A stretch of 64,000 nucleotides of DNA from Agmasoma carcini (nom. nud.) (taxonomy: Eukaryota > Microsporidia > Thelohaniidae): positions 62,001 to 126,000 of the forward strand of contig JAOXFI010000005.1 of the NCBI GenBank assembly GCA_029232285.1. Direction: 5' to 3'. This document shows positions 42,841 through 52,599 of the stretch, in pieces. The notes under the pieces are model-generated. The model saw only the letters and a program-made list of their open reading frames with translations, was not told the DNA's origin and did no database searches. A program made the translations under genes and the position numbers. The number at the start of each line of letters is the position of its first letter. Within the stretch, counting starts at the first letter, position 1.

Positions 42841-43589
42841 TATATTATGCTATTTTTATTATATCTATTGAAAATAGGAAATATCAGGTAAAGATATATT
42901 TATAGAGTTTTTCTATTCAATTGCAATCTTTTCACATCAATTTTCAAATAAAAATTAATTTCTTATTTATTTATATACTTTCATACCAATGAATAAAAAA
43001 ATTATTCAATAAAAAATTTGTGATCTCAAATTTTTAAAACTATAAAGAATTCAGATCTATGTAATGTTAAATTTAAGTATAGTAGATAGAACCCTTTAAG
43101 AAAGAGATTATATTAAAATAAAACACTAGTCCAAATATGAAAATAAAAAGGTTTGATGATAATATTAAAGATTTAAAAAGAAGTTATAAATAAATGTTTT
43201 GTGATTGTATGTGTAAATAATCTTTTTTTATATTATAGAGTTATATTGAAGATCTTTTATTAACAATATTTATATACCTTTTCATGATAAATCAACATAT
43301 AAAATCAAGACGAGATTTAACATTTCCCTCTTTTTATAAATTTTATTTTTGAGTCGATAATGACATAAGTATGTGCACCTATCAAAAGTTTACATAGTTT
43401 GATGGTAACTGTATAATTCATATGATTGACTTATTTAAGTTGGAGTATGTATGCCATTCATCAGAATATATTATTGAACCATCCTCAACCTTTTGCTGAA
43501 TGATAGGTATTAAAGTTAATCTATCTCTTTTAACATAAAAATATCAGTAATCATATCCTTTAATCAAGCCAAAGCTTATAATCTATTTT
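42841..43589. other. Gene-free stretch
   Basis: Nothing supported. Confidence 0.45.
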
Positions 43590-43830
43590 TATTTATTAAA
43601 AAAATTCTATTATTTATCACTATAGGTTTTGAAAAAAAATTCTGTTATATATCACTGTAGGTTCATCAGCTCATAATAATAATTTTATTTATTGAAAAAA
43701 TCTGTTATATATCACTACACCTTCACTATCTGAAGGCCCATCAGCTCTTAATAATAATTTTATTGCCAAAATTTCTGTTATTTTGAAGGTTCATAAGCTC
43801 ATAATCTATTTTTATTGTTTCTTTGACCAA
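43590..43830. repeat. Imperfect tandem repeat with unit of about 65-70 bp
   Basis: Four degenerate copies of GAAAAAATTCTGTTATATATC, followed by ACTATAGGTTCATCAGCTC and ATAATAATAATTTTATT. Copies start near 43600, 43631, 43695 and 43770, and the second is truncated. No coding potential. Confidence 0.75.
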
Positions 43831-43937
43831 CAAATTTAGATTCGTCTATTTGAGCATGGTTCTACTGTTCCCAACATCTTATATTGATGAACTACTGATA
43901 CTATTTCGAAACAAGACACCAAATCATTTATAGATAG

Positions 43938-44115
43938 TGTTGTGATCAGCAGGTATAAACTGATGATTTTATTGCTAGCTGATCAATATTAATAAGATAT
44001 CTGAATATATATGGAATATTTAAAGGTTCTTACCCTTAGTTCGATGGACGGTGACCAGGGAGTCAAGTTAGATAACACTTTGGTTTTAGTTGTGACAACA
44101 CATAGTATCACAACA
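43938..44115. mobile_element. Possible solo LTR
   Basis: 178-bp segment bounded by perfect 9-bp inverted ends TGTTGTGAT...ATCACAACA, with the TG...CA form of LTRs, and richer in G/C than its surroundings. Flanking bases do not give a convincing 4- or 5-bp target duplication, and no second copy or internal region is seen in the window. A chance structure cannot be excluded. Confidence 0.35.
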
Positions 44116-44718
44116 ACTGCCAGTTAAATTGTGCATTATCCTTAATATTTTGAAATATTTAATTTTGTTCCAATTTTTATTTATAGTTTATTGTGCAAAT
44201 ATTAACAATAGGTTTGTACGCTTTAATAATAATATTTTGTTGTTTTTTCTTTTAACTTCTCTCAAAACACAACACAGTGCTTACAATTCATTGTTTATTG
44301 TAGTTACATTAAATAAATTTATAAAAATAACTTATAATTACCACTTATTGTACAAGGTTAGAACTTAAAAACCTAAATTTTTTTGATGTTACAAAATATA
44401 TTCTTTTGATATAAAAATATTTTCTTTTTATATTACAAAATATATTCTTCTGATGTTAATTGTGTTTTTTAGCCATAAACTAAAAATACCTATAATGGAT
44501 AAACATGCGTACTATTTATAAAAGGTCAAGTTATTGCGCTTAGAAATGAAAATTTAAGCTATAGAGAAATATGAAAAAAATGGCACAATTAACAGAAAAC
44601 ATGATTCTGGTACTGTGTCAAAAGCCAATGTTAATCAAAGGCAATTTTTGATAAAAAAATCATACATAATTATATGAAAAAAGATTGTACTAAAAATTAT
44701 CAATTTAAACTTTACATA
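44116..44718. other. Gene-free stretch before the Tc1-like element
   Basis: One biased frame only, initiating at TTG, judged spurious. Nothing else seen. Confidence 0.45.
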
Positions 44719-44910
44719 CACTGCTTTTCAAAAAAAAGTAGCACCCCAAAAAATGAAAATCTTGTGCTAGATAAAACTAAATAGAAAAAATATATAATTA
44801 TATAAACTCTTTAAATGCATATATATACTTGTGTTTTTTCAATGTTTTATAAGAATTCTAAATATAATATTTAGTGTAAACAAGTTTGCAAAAAAAAAGT
44901 AGCACCCTAA
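44719..44910 (+). repeat. Left terminal inverted repeat with internal direct repeat
   Basis: Outer site CACTGCTTTTCAAAAAAAAG, then TAGCACCCC at the end. Inner site GCAAAAAAAAAGTAGCACCC at 44888-44907. The two sites share AAAAAAAAGTAGCACCC, about 160 bp apart. Confidence 0.9.
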
Positions 44911-45892
44911 AATTTCCATCTGTTTTTATAATAAAAATATATTTAACGAATAATCCATGTCAAAACATCTTTTAGAAGGGCAAAGATAAAAGTTATTAGT
45001 GATTTAATAAATGATTTAACCCAAGATTCTATCTCTTTAAAACACATATTTTGCCGAGAATAGTGCAAAACATCAACAATAAATGAAAACAACAAATCAA
45101 TTTATTGAAGAACGTGATCTGGACAACATATGAAGCTCAATTCTTCATCAATATATTTTTTTATAAAATGTATTGATAAAAATCCATTTATCACTTTATC
45201 ATAAATGAAAAACACCTGTTAAAGCAATACGATATCAATGTATCTATATCAAAATATATCAAGGGCTATAAATAAACAAAGTATCAACACATTTATTCCT
45301 GTTATTAAGCTATTATTAAGTAAGAAGAATATTATTATATGAATTTTTAAAAGATGAGCTTGAATCATTTATTTTTTCTGATGAATGTTGATTTAGACTT
45401 TATCAGCCAGAATATTCTTGTTTGGTGCGACTAAGAAATAGGAAAGGTTTAATACAAAATATATTTTACCATCATTAATAGTATGGAGCTGCATATCATC
45501 TAAAATGGTAGATAGATTTGTGTTTATTAATCAAATATTGACACTGTTGCGTATAAACAACATCTTGCTCAAAATTTCGAAGAATTTGCATTTATGATGG
45601 GTATTTCAGATTTTATTTTAGCAAGACAATGTACATAGTCATAATAAAACTCAGTTCAAACAATGATTAATTCTAAAAATTAGAATTCAATAAAATATTA
45701 CCAAATTCACCCGATATAAACCCTATCGAGCATATTTAAGCATATATAAATCAAAAATTAAGAAGTTTTGGGTTTTTGAAGAAAGATTAATTAAAAGATT
45801 TAATCTTCAAATATGGAACATGAAATGGTGAGGCATTTTGCATTGAGCTTTGGCTATTTATAGAGATGAGAGGAGACATGTTAATTAATAAA

Positions 45893-46084
45893 TTTCAAGG
45901 TGCTACTTTTTTTGCAAACATGTTCACACTAAATATTATATTTAGATTTCATATTAAAATATTGAAATACACAAGTATATATATGTATTTAAAAAGTTTA
46001 TTTTATTATATATTTTTTCTATTTAGTTTTATCTAGCACAAGATTTTCATTTTTTGGGGTGCTACTTTTTTTTGAAAAGCAGTG
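45893..46084 (-). repeat. Right terminal inverted repeat with internal direct repeat
   Basis: Reverse complement of the left repeat. Inner site GGTGCTACTTTTTTTGC at 45899-45915. Outer site GGGGTGCTACTTTTTTTTGA, then AAAGCAGTG ending at 46084. Confidence 0.9.
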
Positions 46085-46310
46085 TATATCAATACACTTC
46101 CAAACCTTCATAATTAAAATAATATTGAATAATGCGCCGATTCTTATTTGATTAAAACAGGTTTTACTGATCAATTTTCAAATTGTACCATTAATATTTA
46201 TAAATATGCTTATCTATATAATTTTAAATTAATACACATTGTTATATAATAATAAAAAGTACATTTACTGTTTATCATGTATTATCTAGGTCAAAATGTA
46301 CAAAATTTAT

Positions 46311-46658
46311 TTATTTTGATTTAAACTTAGAAAACACACTCTTTTGATGTTCTTCTTCTCTTACAATAGGAAATATACCTTTTTCTACTAATCCAATAAA
46401 ACATTCAAATGAATCATCAGTTTTTAATAATTTACCTTCTTTAGGTGTATCTTCACCAGTTGAAAATTTCCAATTTTGAATTTCACATTCAATTTCTTCA
46501 CCATCACAATAAACTGGCACTATTGGTGAATAACAGCGTTTAAATACTTCAGAACCGCGTATAATTGCTGTATCATTGTTAAGATCTTCATTATTATCTA
46601 CAATTTCACCATCATTTGAATGATAGAAAGGAATAATGTTTAATGTCTTTTTATTCAT
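46311..46658 (-). CDS. Small acidic protein, function unknown
   Basis: 115 residues with an acidic N-terminal half, a short block RGSEVFKRCYSPIVPVYCDG and a basic serine/lysine tail. No motif known to me. The ATG follows AAAAAATTTTACTAATGA, a weak version of the local start signal, and the stop is followed by AAATAAATAAA. Base use is like the other genes, so I think it is real. It lies between the Tc1-like element and repeats. Confidence 0.68.
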   Translation of the reverse strand: MNKKTLNIIPFYHSNDGEIVDNNEDLNNDTAIIRGSEVFKRCYSPIVPVYCDGEEIECEIQNWKFSTGEDTPKEGKLLKTDDSFECFIGLVEKGIFPIVREEEHQKSVFSKFKSK

Positions 46659-46689
46659 TAGTAAAATTTTTTAAAAAAATTATTTTAAA

Positions 46690-46870
46690 TATTTGAGTAT
46701 TATATATTTAAGTATGATACTTTATATTTGATTATTATATTTATGAGTATGATACCTTATATATATGTATGTTATATAAGAGAATTTTATATAAGAGGAT
46801 GATATATGAGTATGATACCTTATATTTAAGTATGATACTTTATATAAGAGTATGATAATTTATTTGTAAA
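46690..46870. repeat. Imperfect GAGTATGATACCTTATAT repeats
   Basis: About seven loosely spaced copies of GAGTATGATACCTTATAT (some with TTT for CCT) upstream of the small gene. Degenerate and short. Confidence 0.65.
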
Positions 46871-47125
46871 TCTTAACGAAATTTCATAATATAAGATTTA
46901 TCAATCTATTATTTATTTATTGATATGGAATGTTTAAAATTAGATAGAAAATTATTAAATTAAGTAAATAAAAAAAGACCATAATATTTATTAATAAATT
47001 ATATTTTAGGCGTATGTTGGTGGAAATAAATTAATATTTTATGGTTTGGTGTTTTGCTTATTTAATTTTAATAACTAACAAAGTGTATCAAAATTAATAA
47101 TTTCTTATCTTGACTCATAAATACT

Positions 47126-47243
47126 TGAAAGGTCCCCATCATAATCACCAGATTTAAAATCATTATAAAATCATAATAAAACGGTTAGCTAGTTTATTGT
47201 AATAGTTTGAATGGTCTCCATAATCACCAGATTTAAAATCATT
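47126..47243. repeat. Duplication of about 80 bp
   Basis: Two copies of the segment GGTC..CAT, AATCACCAGATTTAAAATCA, at 47131 and 47213, about 80 bp apart. Linkers have diverged. Confidence 0.8.
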
Positions 47244-47359
47244 AGAACAATTAATTAGCTTAGATCATGATCCTCTAGTTTTACTGTAATAAAATTGATA
47301 TCAAAAACAATATTATTCAATCAATACAACGTATACCAATATTTCACAAATGTTACAAT

Positions 47360-47518
47360 TCATTTATTGTGTTCCTTAAGAAAATGTGAGAATTCTTCTA
47401 TCAAAGTCACTGCTTCTTTAATTTCATTAGATTTATGTCTTAAAGATGCATTTTTAGCATCTTCTTGTATTTCTTCATCACTAATTTCAATTTTTATACT
47501 TTTCTCTACTTCTGGCAT
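47360..47518 (-). CDS. Short acidic protein of 52 residues, function unknown
   Basis: ATG at 47518 in context TTTATTTTTACCATGCC, matching the start signal of other genes. The frame of 52 codons ends in TGA. The protein starts MPEVEKSIKIEISDEEIQED and ends in a helix, SHFLKEHNK. It is acidic and probably helical or disordered. It cannot be assigned. Because the frame is short, reality rests on the start context and even base use. The opposite-strand frame here is its shadow. Confidence 0.55.
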   Translation of the reverse strand: MPEVEKSIKIEISDEEIQEDAKNASLRHKSNEIKEAVTLIEEFSHFLKEHNK

Positions 47519-47624
47519 GGTAAAAATAAATAAAAAAAATTTATAAATAATTTTTTAAATAATTCTTAATTTTCTTATTTTTATTATTTTTATTATTTTT
47601 ATTATTTTTATTATATTTATTATA

Positions 47625-47755
47625 TTTTCTTATATTTATAATTTTTGATTAATCTCCTTATTTCCTTATGTTTATATTTTCTTATTTTTTATTATTTTCT
47701 TATATTTATAATTTTTGATTAATCTCCTTATTTCCTTATGTTTATATTTTTATTA
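47625..47755. repeat. Direct duplication of 70-bp period ahead of ERO1
   Basis: Two copies 70 bp apart of ATTTTTGATTAATCTCCTTA, then TTTCCTTATGTTTATATTTT. T-rich tandem runs of TTTATTA flank them. The duplicate lies just upstream of the ERO1 start and keeps a frame open upstream, so start choice matters (see ERO1). Confidence 0.9.
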
Positions 47756-47807
47756 TTTCCTTATGTTTATATTTTTCTTATGTTTATTTTTTATAATTTT
47801 TATAACC

Positions 47808-48716
47808 ATGTTTGTTTCTATTTTGCTAACTTTTACTGATGCTCTACAAAACACACTAAGAGAACAAAACAAAATCATATTTTATGATCTTAAAACCTTA
47901 GCTGAGTCTCAAATGTTCTCTAAAATCAAAATGAACTTTGATTTAAAGTGTAAACATGATGTAGAGGCATGCACCTTGACTAGCTGCAGCATAAACAACT
48001 ATTTTATAGATGGCCATGGCATTATTGATCTATTAAACAACCCAGAAAGCTTATCAAAGAACACACAAGGCTCCACAGATGTATGGAAGCGTGTCTACTC
48101 ACACGCAGACTCAAAAGAACTAAGAAACGTCATAAGCGGTCTTCATTATTCAGTAACTACACACTTATGCGCATTCCATACCAAATTATTCAATACATTC
48201 TTCCCAAATCCTTTTCTTTATAAAAAAAGATATAAAAATGAATATAAAAATAATTTTTATAATTTATATAAAATAGTGTGGGCTGGTGTTCAAAATTTAG
48301 AAAATTATGAAAGTGTTGAAAAATTAAGTAAAAAATTAACAAAAATTCAAAAATATGAAATTGAACTTTCCGCTGAATTAATTCCTAAGATTAATGAAAT
48401 GATAAAAGAATTGGCTTGTCTGAATTGTCAAAAGTGTAAATTATGGGGTACAATTCAAACAAAAGGGTTAAGGGCAGCTGTTAAGTCGTTAAGTGGTAAA
48501 AAATTGTATAAAGAAGACGTGATTTGTTTAGTTAATGTGTTTAGAAGGTTTTCTGAGACTTTGTATCAAGAGGAAAGGTTTGAAAATCTTAAATTTCGAT
48601 ATGCTTACATTTTAGTGCTTCATCATAATAAAATATTGACAATGTTTGTGTCAAGTACATTGTTGGTTATTTTTTTAAAAAGGATTCTTAGGAGGAATCT
48701 TAAAAAAAATAAATGA
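47808..48716 (+). CDS. ERO1: ER oxidoreductin Ero1
   Basis: Flavoprotein that passes electrons from protein disulfide isomerase to oxygen, driving disulfide formation in the ER. Shuttle cysteines CTLTSC at residues 55-60 (CxxxxC), a GLHYSVTTHLC block near 111-121 (FAD-binding histidines) and the catalytic CLNCQKCKLWG at 204-214 (CxxCxxC-LWG, diagnostic of Ero1). A hydrophobic C-terminal segment (about 279-296) could anchor it. 302 residues, about half yeast Ero1. The ATG at 47808 follows ATAATTTTTATAACC, the local start signal. The frame is open further upstream, and an ATG at 47763 would add a hydrophobic signal-like stretch (MFIFFLCLFFIIFIT) that could target it to the ER. TTG at 47715 is not a credible start. 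Confidence 0.93.
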   Translation: MFVSILLTFTDALQNTLREQNKIIFYDLKTLAESQMFSKIKMNFDLKCKHDVEACTLTSCSINNYFIDGHGIIDLLNNPESLSKNTQGSTDVWKRVYSHADSKELRNVISGLHYSVTTHLCAFHTKLFNTFFPNPFLYKKRYKNEYKNNFYNLYKIVWAGVQNLENYESVEKLSKKLTKIQKYEIELSAELIPKINEMIKELACLNCQKCKLWGTIQTKGLRAAVKSLSGKKLYKEDVICLVNVFRRFSETLYQEERFENLKFRYAYILVLHHNKILTMFVSSTLLVIFLKRILRRNLKKNK

Positions 48717-48807
48717 TTTGGTTTTAAATAATATTGTTATAAATAATATTGTTATAATAGTAATATGACTTACATATTGAAAAAAAACTTTATTACAATA
48801 ATATTAT

Positions 48808-48904
48808 CACAATAATATACCATTATCAGAACATTAAAATAACAATAATATGCCACTATCATAACATTATCAGAACAATAATATGCCACTATCATAACAT
48901 TATT
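48808..48904. repeat. 33-bp repeat upstream of TFIIS gene
   Basis: Two near-identical copies of ACAATAATATGCCACTATCA, then TAACATTAT, 33 bp apart (48842 and 48875), plus a diverged third copy near 48808. Confidence 0.85.
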
Positions 48905-48958
48905 ATCATAATTTTTTTTCCTTTTCTTAAAAAATTTTTACATGTGAAAAAATCCCCT

Positions 48959-49687
48959 ATGGATAACTTTTTAAAAATAGTAAACAGCTCAGATCTCGAA
49001 TCTATTAAAATCACGTTCAAACAACTGAAAAATATAACAAAAGAAGACTTTGAATACATCATTTCAAAAATAAAAGATCCAACCACATGCCAATACATAA
49101 AAAATCTTTACAACGAAAATTATGAAAAAGAACAAATTGAAGATTCTGAATTTGCAGATGATGATTTTAACAATGAATTATCAGATAATGAAGCCTTAAA
49201 GAAGCATTCCCTATCAAACCAACTGCATAATAAAGCAATTAAAAGATTCTTTGAAATATTTAAAGAAAATATTCATGAAAAATGGTCATCAGACAGGGCT
49301 GCTTATTTATCTTTGAAAATAGTTGATGCTGTAAAAGATCAAAATTCAAACTTTGCCTCATCTTTAAGACCAAAACTACATAATTTTAAAAAAAATAAAA
49401 AATTATGTGTAGACGTTTACAAAGGCAAGATAAAGCCTTTCGATTTTGTTGATATGGGGCTGGATGAGATGAAATCGGATGATTTGAAGTCAAAAGATGC
49501 TAAAAGCGTTAGAGATGGATTCTTGGCTGCTCAGATACCAAAACCAGAGGCAGATACTAATTTATTTACTTGTGGCAAATGTAAGCAGAAGAAGTGCACT
49601 TATAGTCAATTACAGACGAGGTCATGTGACGAGCCTATGACTACATTTGTTACGTGTACGAGTTGTGGTCATAGATGGAAATTTTAA
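48959..49687 (+). CDS. DST1: Transcription elongation factor TFIIS
   Basis: Rescues backtracked RNA polymerase II by stimulating transcript cleavage. The C-terminal zinc ribbon (FTCGKCKQKKCTYSQLQ, then RSCDEPMTTF and VTCTSCGHRW) holds the acidic catalytic pair DE. The canonical hairpin RSADEPMT has cysteine in place of alanine. A central domain with a conserved polymerase-binding helix occupies about residues 90-180, and an N-terminal domain is reduced. The ATG at 48959 follows AAAATCCCCT. An earlier in-frame GTG at 48944 is not a plausible start. 242 residues, below yeast TFIIS (309). The stop overlaps TAAATAAAT. Confidence 0.95.
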   Translation: MDNFLKIVNSSDLESIKITFKQLKNITKEDFEYIISKIKDPTTCQYIKNLYNENYEKEQIEDSEFADDDFNNELSDNEALKKHSLSNQLHNKAIKRFFEIFKENIHEKWSSDRAAYLSLKIVDAVKDQNSNFASSLRPKLHNFKKNKKLCVDVYKGKIKPFDFVDMGLDEMKSDDLKSKDAKSVRDGFLAAQIPKPEADTNLFTCGKCKQKKCTYSQLQTRSCDEPMTTFVTCTSCGHRWKF

Positions 49688-49898
49688 ATAAATTTGTATG
49701 CTTTTTAATATGGGATTTTATGATATATTTTAGTAATAATAATATATTTGTTAGTATAGTATAATACATGTTAGTAATAATATATTGTTTAGTATAATAT
49801 AATACATGTTAGTCATAGTTTAATACTATACTTTATACACTTTGATCACCATTCTTCATGATCCAATAATAATTAAAAAATTATAAATTAAAATTTAT

Positions 49899-50282
49899 TT
49901 AAAATGTTAAATTTTTAAACAAATACTTTGACTTAGACTGCTTATAAGCATCCTGTAATAACGTTCTTGCTCCTTCAACAAAGGCCTTCTTGGCTTCAAC
50001 ATTCTCATAAGTCTCCATGTCAACATCCAATTTATCAACTGCAATATCAGTCATGTATCCTGTAATAACTAAATGTTTCATGTTCATAGGCTTTGCAAAT
50101 ATTCTGAAGTATGAATTTTTTCTCTTAATCCTTTCAGATACGTAATCTGGTGACTCAACTGGTAAACTATCAATACCAACAACAGACACTCTATCATCTC
50201 CTAATATTCTAGTAATGACTCCCTTCTTTCCAGCTCTTCTTCCAGCTCTAACGACAACGATACTGCCAACTTTTATTTTCAT
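49899..50282 (-). CDS. RPL27: 60S ribosomal protein eL27
   Basis: Large-subunit protein beginning with a KOW motif (GSIVVVRAGRRAGKKGVITR), followed by VVGIDSLP, KRIKRKNSYFRIF, a MKHLVITGY..DI strand and the family's terminal YKQSKSKYLFKNLTF (human YKTGKNKWFFQKLRF). 127 residues against 136 in human. The related KOW proteins eL14 and eL6 fit less well. The start follows AAAAAAATTATTCC. The stop overlaps TTTAAATAAA. Confidence 0.93.
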   Translation of the reverse strand: MKIKVGSIVVVRAGRRAGKKGVITRILGDDRVSVVGIDSLPVESPDYVSERIKRKNSYFRIFAKPMNMKHLVITGYMTDIAVDKLDVDMETYENVEAKKAFVEGARTLLQDAYKQSKSKYLFKNLTF

Positions 50283-50666
50283 ATGGAATAATTTTTTTAA
50301 AAAAATTTACAAATAAAAAATATTGATTTATAATAAACCAATTTTATTTATAATGATCTTTTAATAAAAATAATAATTTATTATAAGCTTTTTAAAATAT
50401 ATAAACCATTATACTAACCTTGGTATGACTAATCTGACTAATTTGACCAATATTATTCTAATCTGACTGACTAACTAATGGGGGTGACTAATCTGATCTG
50501 ACTAATATTATTCTAATTGGACTAACTAATCTGATCTGGCTAATATTATTTTAATCTGACTAATATTATTCTAATCTGGCTAACATCCATGACTAACTAA
50601 CACCCGAGACTATTCAATATTAATTTTAATAAAATATATTAATTTTTTAAAAAAATATACCACCCA
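50283..50666. repeat. Intergenic region with CTGACTAAT repeats
   Basis: At 50420-50610 a run of imperfect units (TCTGACTAATATTATTCTAA, then TCTGGCTAATATTATT) contains about eight copies of CTGACTAA or CTGATCTG. Reverse complemented, its core TTAGTCAGAT matches the divergent part of the satellite at 42401-42840 (GATTAGGTCAG, TTAGTCAGATTAG). Otherwise A/T-rich and gene-free. Confidence 0.75.
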
Positions 50667-52220
50667 ATGTCAAGCACAGCACCAATGGACTTTCTAAGAG
50701 TTACATTAGCTAATACAATAATATCTACTCCAATTATAACCACAAAGCTTTATTATAAAGGAGAATTTATCACATTTAACTCTTATTTCGACATTCCACT
50801 CTCTAATTTACACGATCTGTTTTTTGAAACTTTTTCAATTGTTTTTGAGGATAAAAAGAAAAGAACCGTTGGTGTATCAAAATGCAGATTAATAAATTTT
50901 TATAACAATAGAACAAGCAGAACCGAAAATATTGACATACTAACATCAAAATATCTATATGAAGCTGATCAAATGGACTATCTGAACCAGAGAAGAGGCA
51001 TATGCACTTTAAACTTTGATTTTATCAAAAAAGAAATAAATGAAAAACATAAATTGGGCGAGTCAAAGCTCTTAAAGATCCTCAAGAACGTATTTGAAAC
51101 ATCAAACATCAGTTTAGTACTTTCACTTATAAAATTATTCCTAAAAGTCTTTAGAGGTACCATCAGTTGTAAATTAAAGGGGCTAATTGGCTTGTTATTG
51201 GCTGATTATTTTTATTCTCATGTTTTTGATGAATGTAACAATTGTTTAGACAAAGAATGTAAAAAAATGTTTTGTTTAAACTCTTACAGTGAAATAAATG
51301 ATGAATTTGCAGATGAACCACTCAAAATTCTTTATTATGCCATAGCACCATTTGCTAATACAATAGTTAGCTATGCAATAGCTAAAAGATTTAATATAAA
51401 ATGTATTGATGAGTCTAAAAAACCAATTTTGGATTATTTAGGAATTGAAGAAAGTGATTTTTTGATAAATTCTAAAGGAAAGAAGGATGAATTGGCTTTT
51501 ATTGCCTTTAAACAACAAAATACTTTATATTTAAGCTTTAAAGGAACTTCTAATGCTAATGAAACACTTCATGATATAAATTGTGAGTATGTTGAATTTT
51601 TAGATGGGTACACGCATGCTGGTTTTAAGAATTTAGTTGATAATTTTATGTTAAATCACTGGAACAGCATAGCTGATCTTATGGATGAACATGAATTGAA
51701 TGAATTGCACATTACAGGCCATTCATTGGGTGCTGCATCGTGTATTTTGATTTATTTATATCTTAAAGATCTAAATTTTGATAAAAAATTTAAAATAAGA
51801 GCAACAGCATTTTCGTCACCACCTGTTGTATCTAAAAACATAGCAGCTAAAGAGTTTTCGAATTTAAATGTGTATAATTATGGCTCAGATATAATAACAA
51901 GGCTAAGTTTTGGATCAGTTCAAGATTTTAAGTTCTTTTGTATATCAACATTTGCACTTTATAATATTTTTGAAAATAAAGGAAGAATATATAATAAGAT
52001 GGAAAATATTAGAAAGCATTTAAAGGATAATGATTTATATCCTAAGCTTTATCATCCGGGAACTTTATATCACATTCGTAAGTTCAAAAGCAGAAACATA
52101 TATATGTATAAAAGAGTAGAGAAAGAGTTCTTTGAAGAGATTCTTCCTTTACAGGCAGCTCCTCTTGATCATGTCATCGGTAGGATTTTATCATCCCTAG
52201 ATTTGGAGCATCGTAAATAA
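50667..52220 (+). CDS. Class 3 lipase, diacylglycerol-lipase-like
   Basis: Alpha/beta hydrolase with nucleophile motif ITGHSLGAASC (S353), preceded by ALYLSFKGTSN (oxyanion region) near 280-295 and HAGF near 320, and followed by a likely catalytic aspartate in the NYGSDIIT stretch near 410. A histidine in YHPGTLYHI near 460 fits the terminal catalytic position. The class 3 DAG-lipase fold suits it, but substrates are unknown. About 270 N-terminal residues with hydrophobic segments near 150-175 are not recognised. The ATG follows TATACCACCCA, a CCC-type signal. 517 residues. Unrelated in detail to the Atg15-like lipase in the window. Confidence 0.87.
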   Translation: MSSTAPMDFLRVTLANTIISTPIITTKLYYKGEFITFNSYFDIPLSNLHDLFFETFSIVFEDKKKRTVGVSKCRLINFYNNRTSRTENIDILTSKYLYEADQMDYLNQRRGICTLNFDFIKKEINEKHKLGESKLLKILKNVFETSNISLVLSLIKLFLKVFRGTISCKLKGLIGLLLADYFYSHVFDECNNCLDKECKKMFCLNSYSEINDEFADEPLKILYYAIAPFANTIVSYAIAKRFNIKCIDESKKPILDYLGIEESDFLINSKGKKDELAFIAFKQQNTLYLSFKGTSNANETLHDINCEYVEFLDGYTHAGFKNLVDNFMLNHWNSIADLMDEHELNELHITGHSLGAASCILIYLYLKDLNFDKKFKIRATAFSSPPVVSKNIAAKEFSNLNVYNYGSDIITRLSFGSVQDFKFFCISTFALYNIFENKGRIYNKMENIRKHLKDNDLYPKLYHPGTLYHIRKFKSRNIYMYKRVEKEFFEEILPLQAAPLDHVIGRILSSLDLEHRK

Positions 52221-52599
52221 TAAATAATTAAATTAATAAATTTTGTAAGAAAATAGTATTGATGAAGAGTAAAGGTTTATCAAATACTTATAGTTAGATA
52301 TTTATTAATAATGACATGATGTATTAATCAAGTTTTTATTGTTTATAATTATATCATGTCATTTGGTCTAACAAATCAATATATTAATAAAAGAAATATA
52401 AGACTATATATTTATGATGAAATATTTATAAAAGAAATATAATTATTAAAGAGAAAAAAATTCATAATATATATTTGATTATATTGTATATTTATAATTA
52501 AATATAACTAACTATACTGTGTACTTGTGATTATCATCACAATATATTATAACATTAATTAAAATCAAATATTTTAAATATTTGTAAAAAATATTGCCC

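Larger units (their letters stand above)
44719..46084 (+). mobile_element. Tc1/mariner-like element with long IR/DR inverted repeats, dead transposase
   Basis: 1,366 bp flanked by TA on both sides (44717-44718 and 46085-46086), the target duplication of Tc1/mariner. Terminal inverted repeats are about 192 bp each and near-identical over the outer 80 bp. The interior holds a broken plus-strand transposase. An ATG at 44957 opens a helix-turn-helix region. Then come FIFSDEC (first aspartate), a GAAYHLKW-like block, QDNVHSHNKTQFK (second aspartate, usual form QDNAP.H) and NSPDINPIEHI (usual form SPDLNPIE.LW). Several frameshifts and stops separate these. Good ends with a dead gene suggest a non-autonomous or recently dead copy. 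Confidence 0.93.

Noticed and set aside
44129..44368. 79-codon frame with signal-peptide-like beginning
   Set aside because: It begins at TTG, has strongly biased A/T composition, no start signal and no conservation visible.
48944..48958. GTG start for TFIIS
   Set aside because: The ATG at 48959 follows a CCCC signal; GTG starts are not expected in this lineage.
52594..52599. TTG start for MetRS
   Set aside because: The ATG at 52600 has the CCC signal; TTG is not credible.
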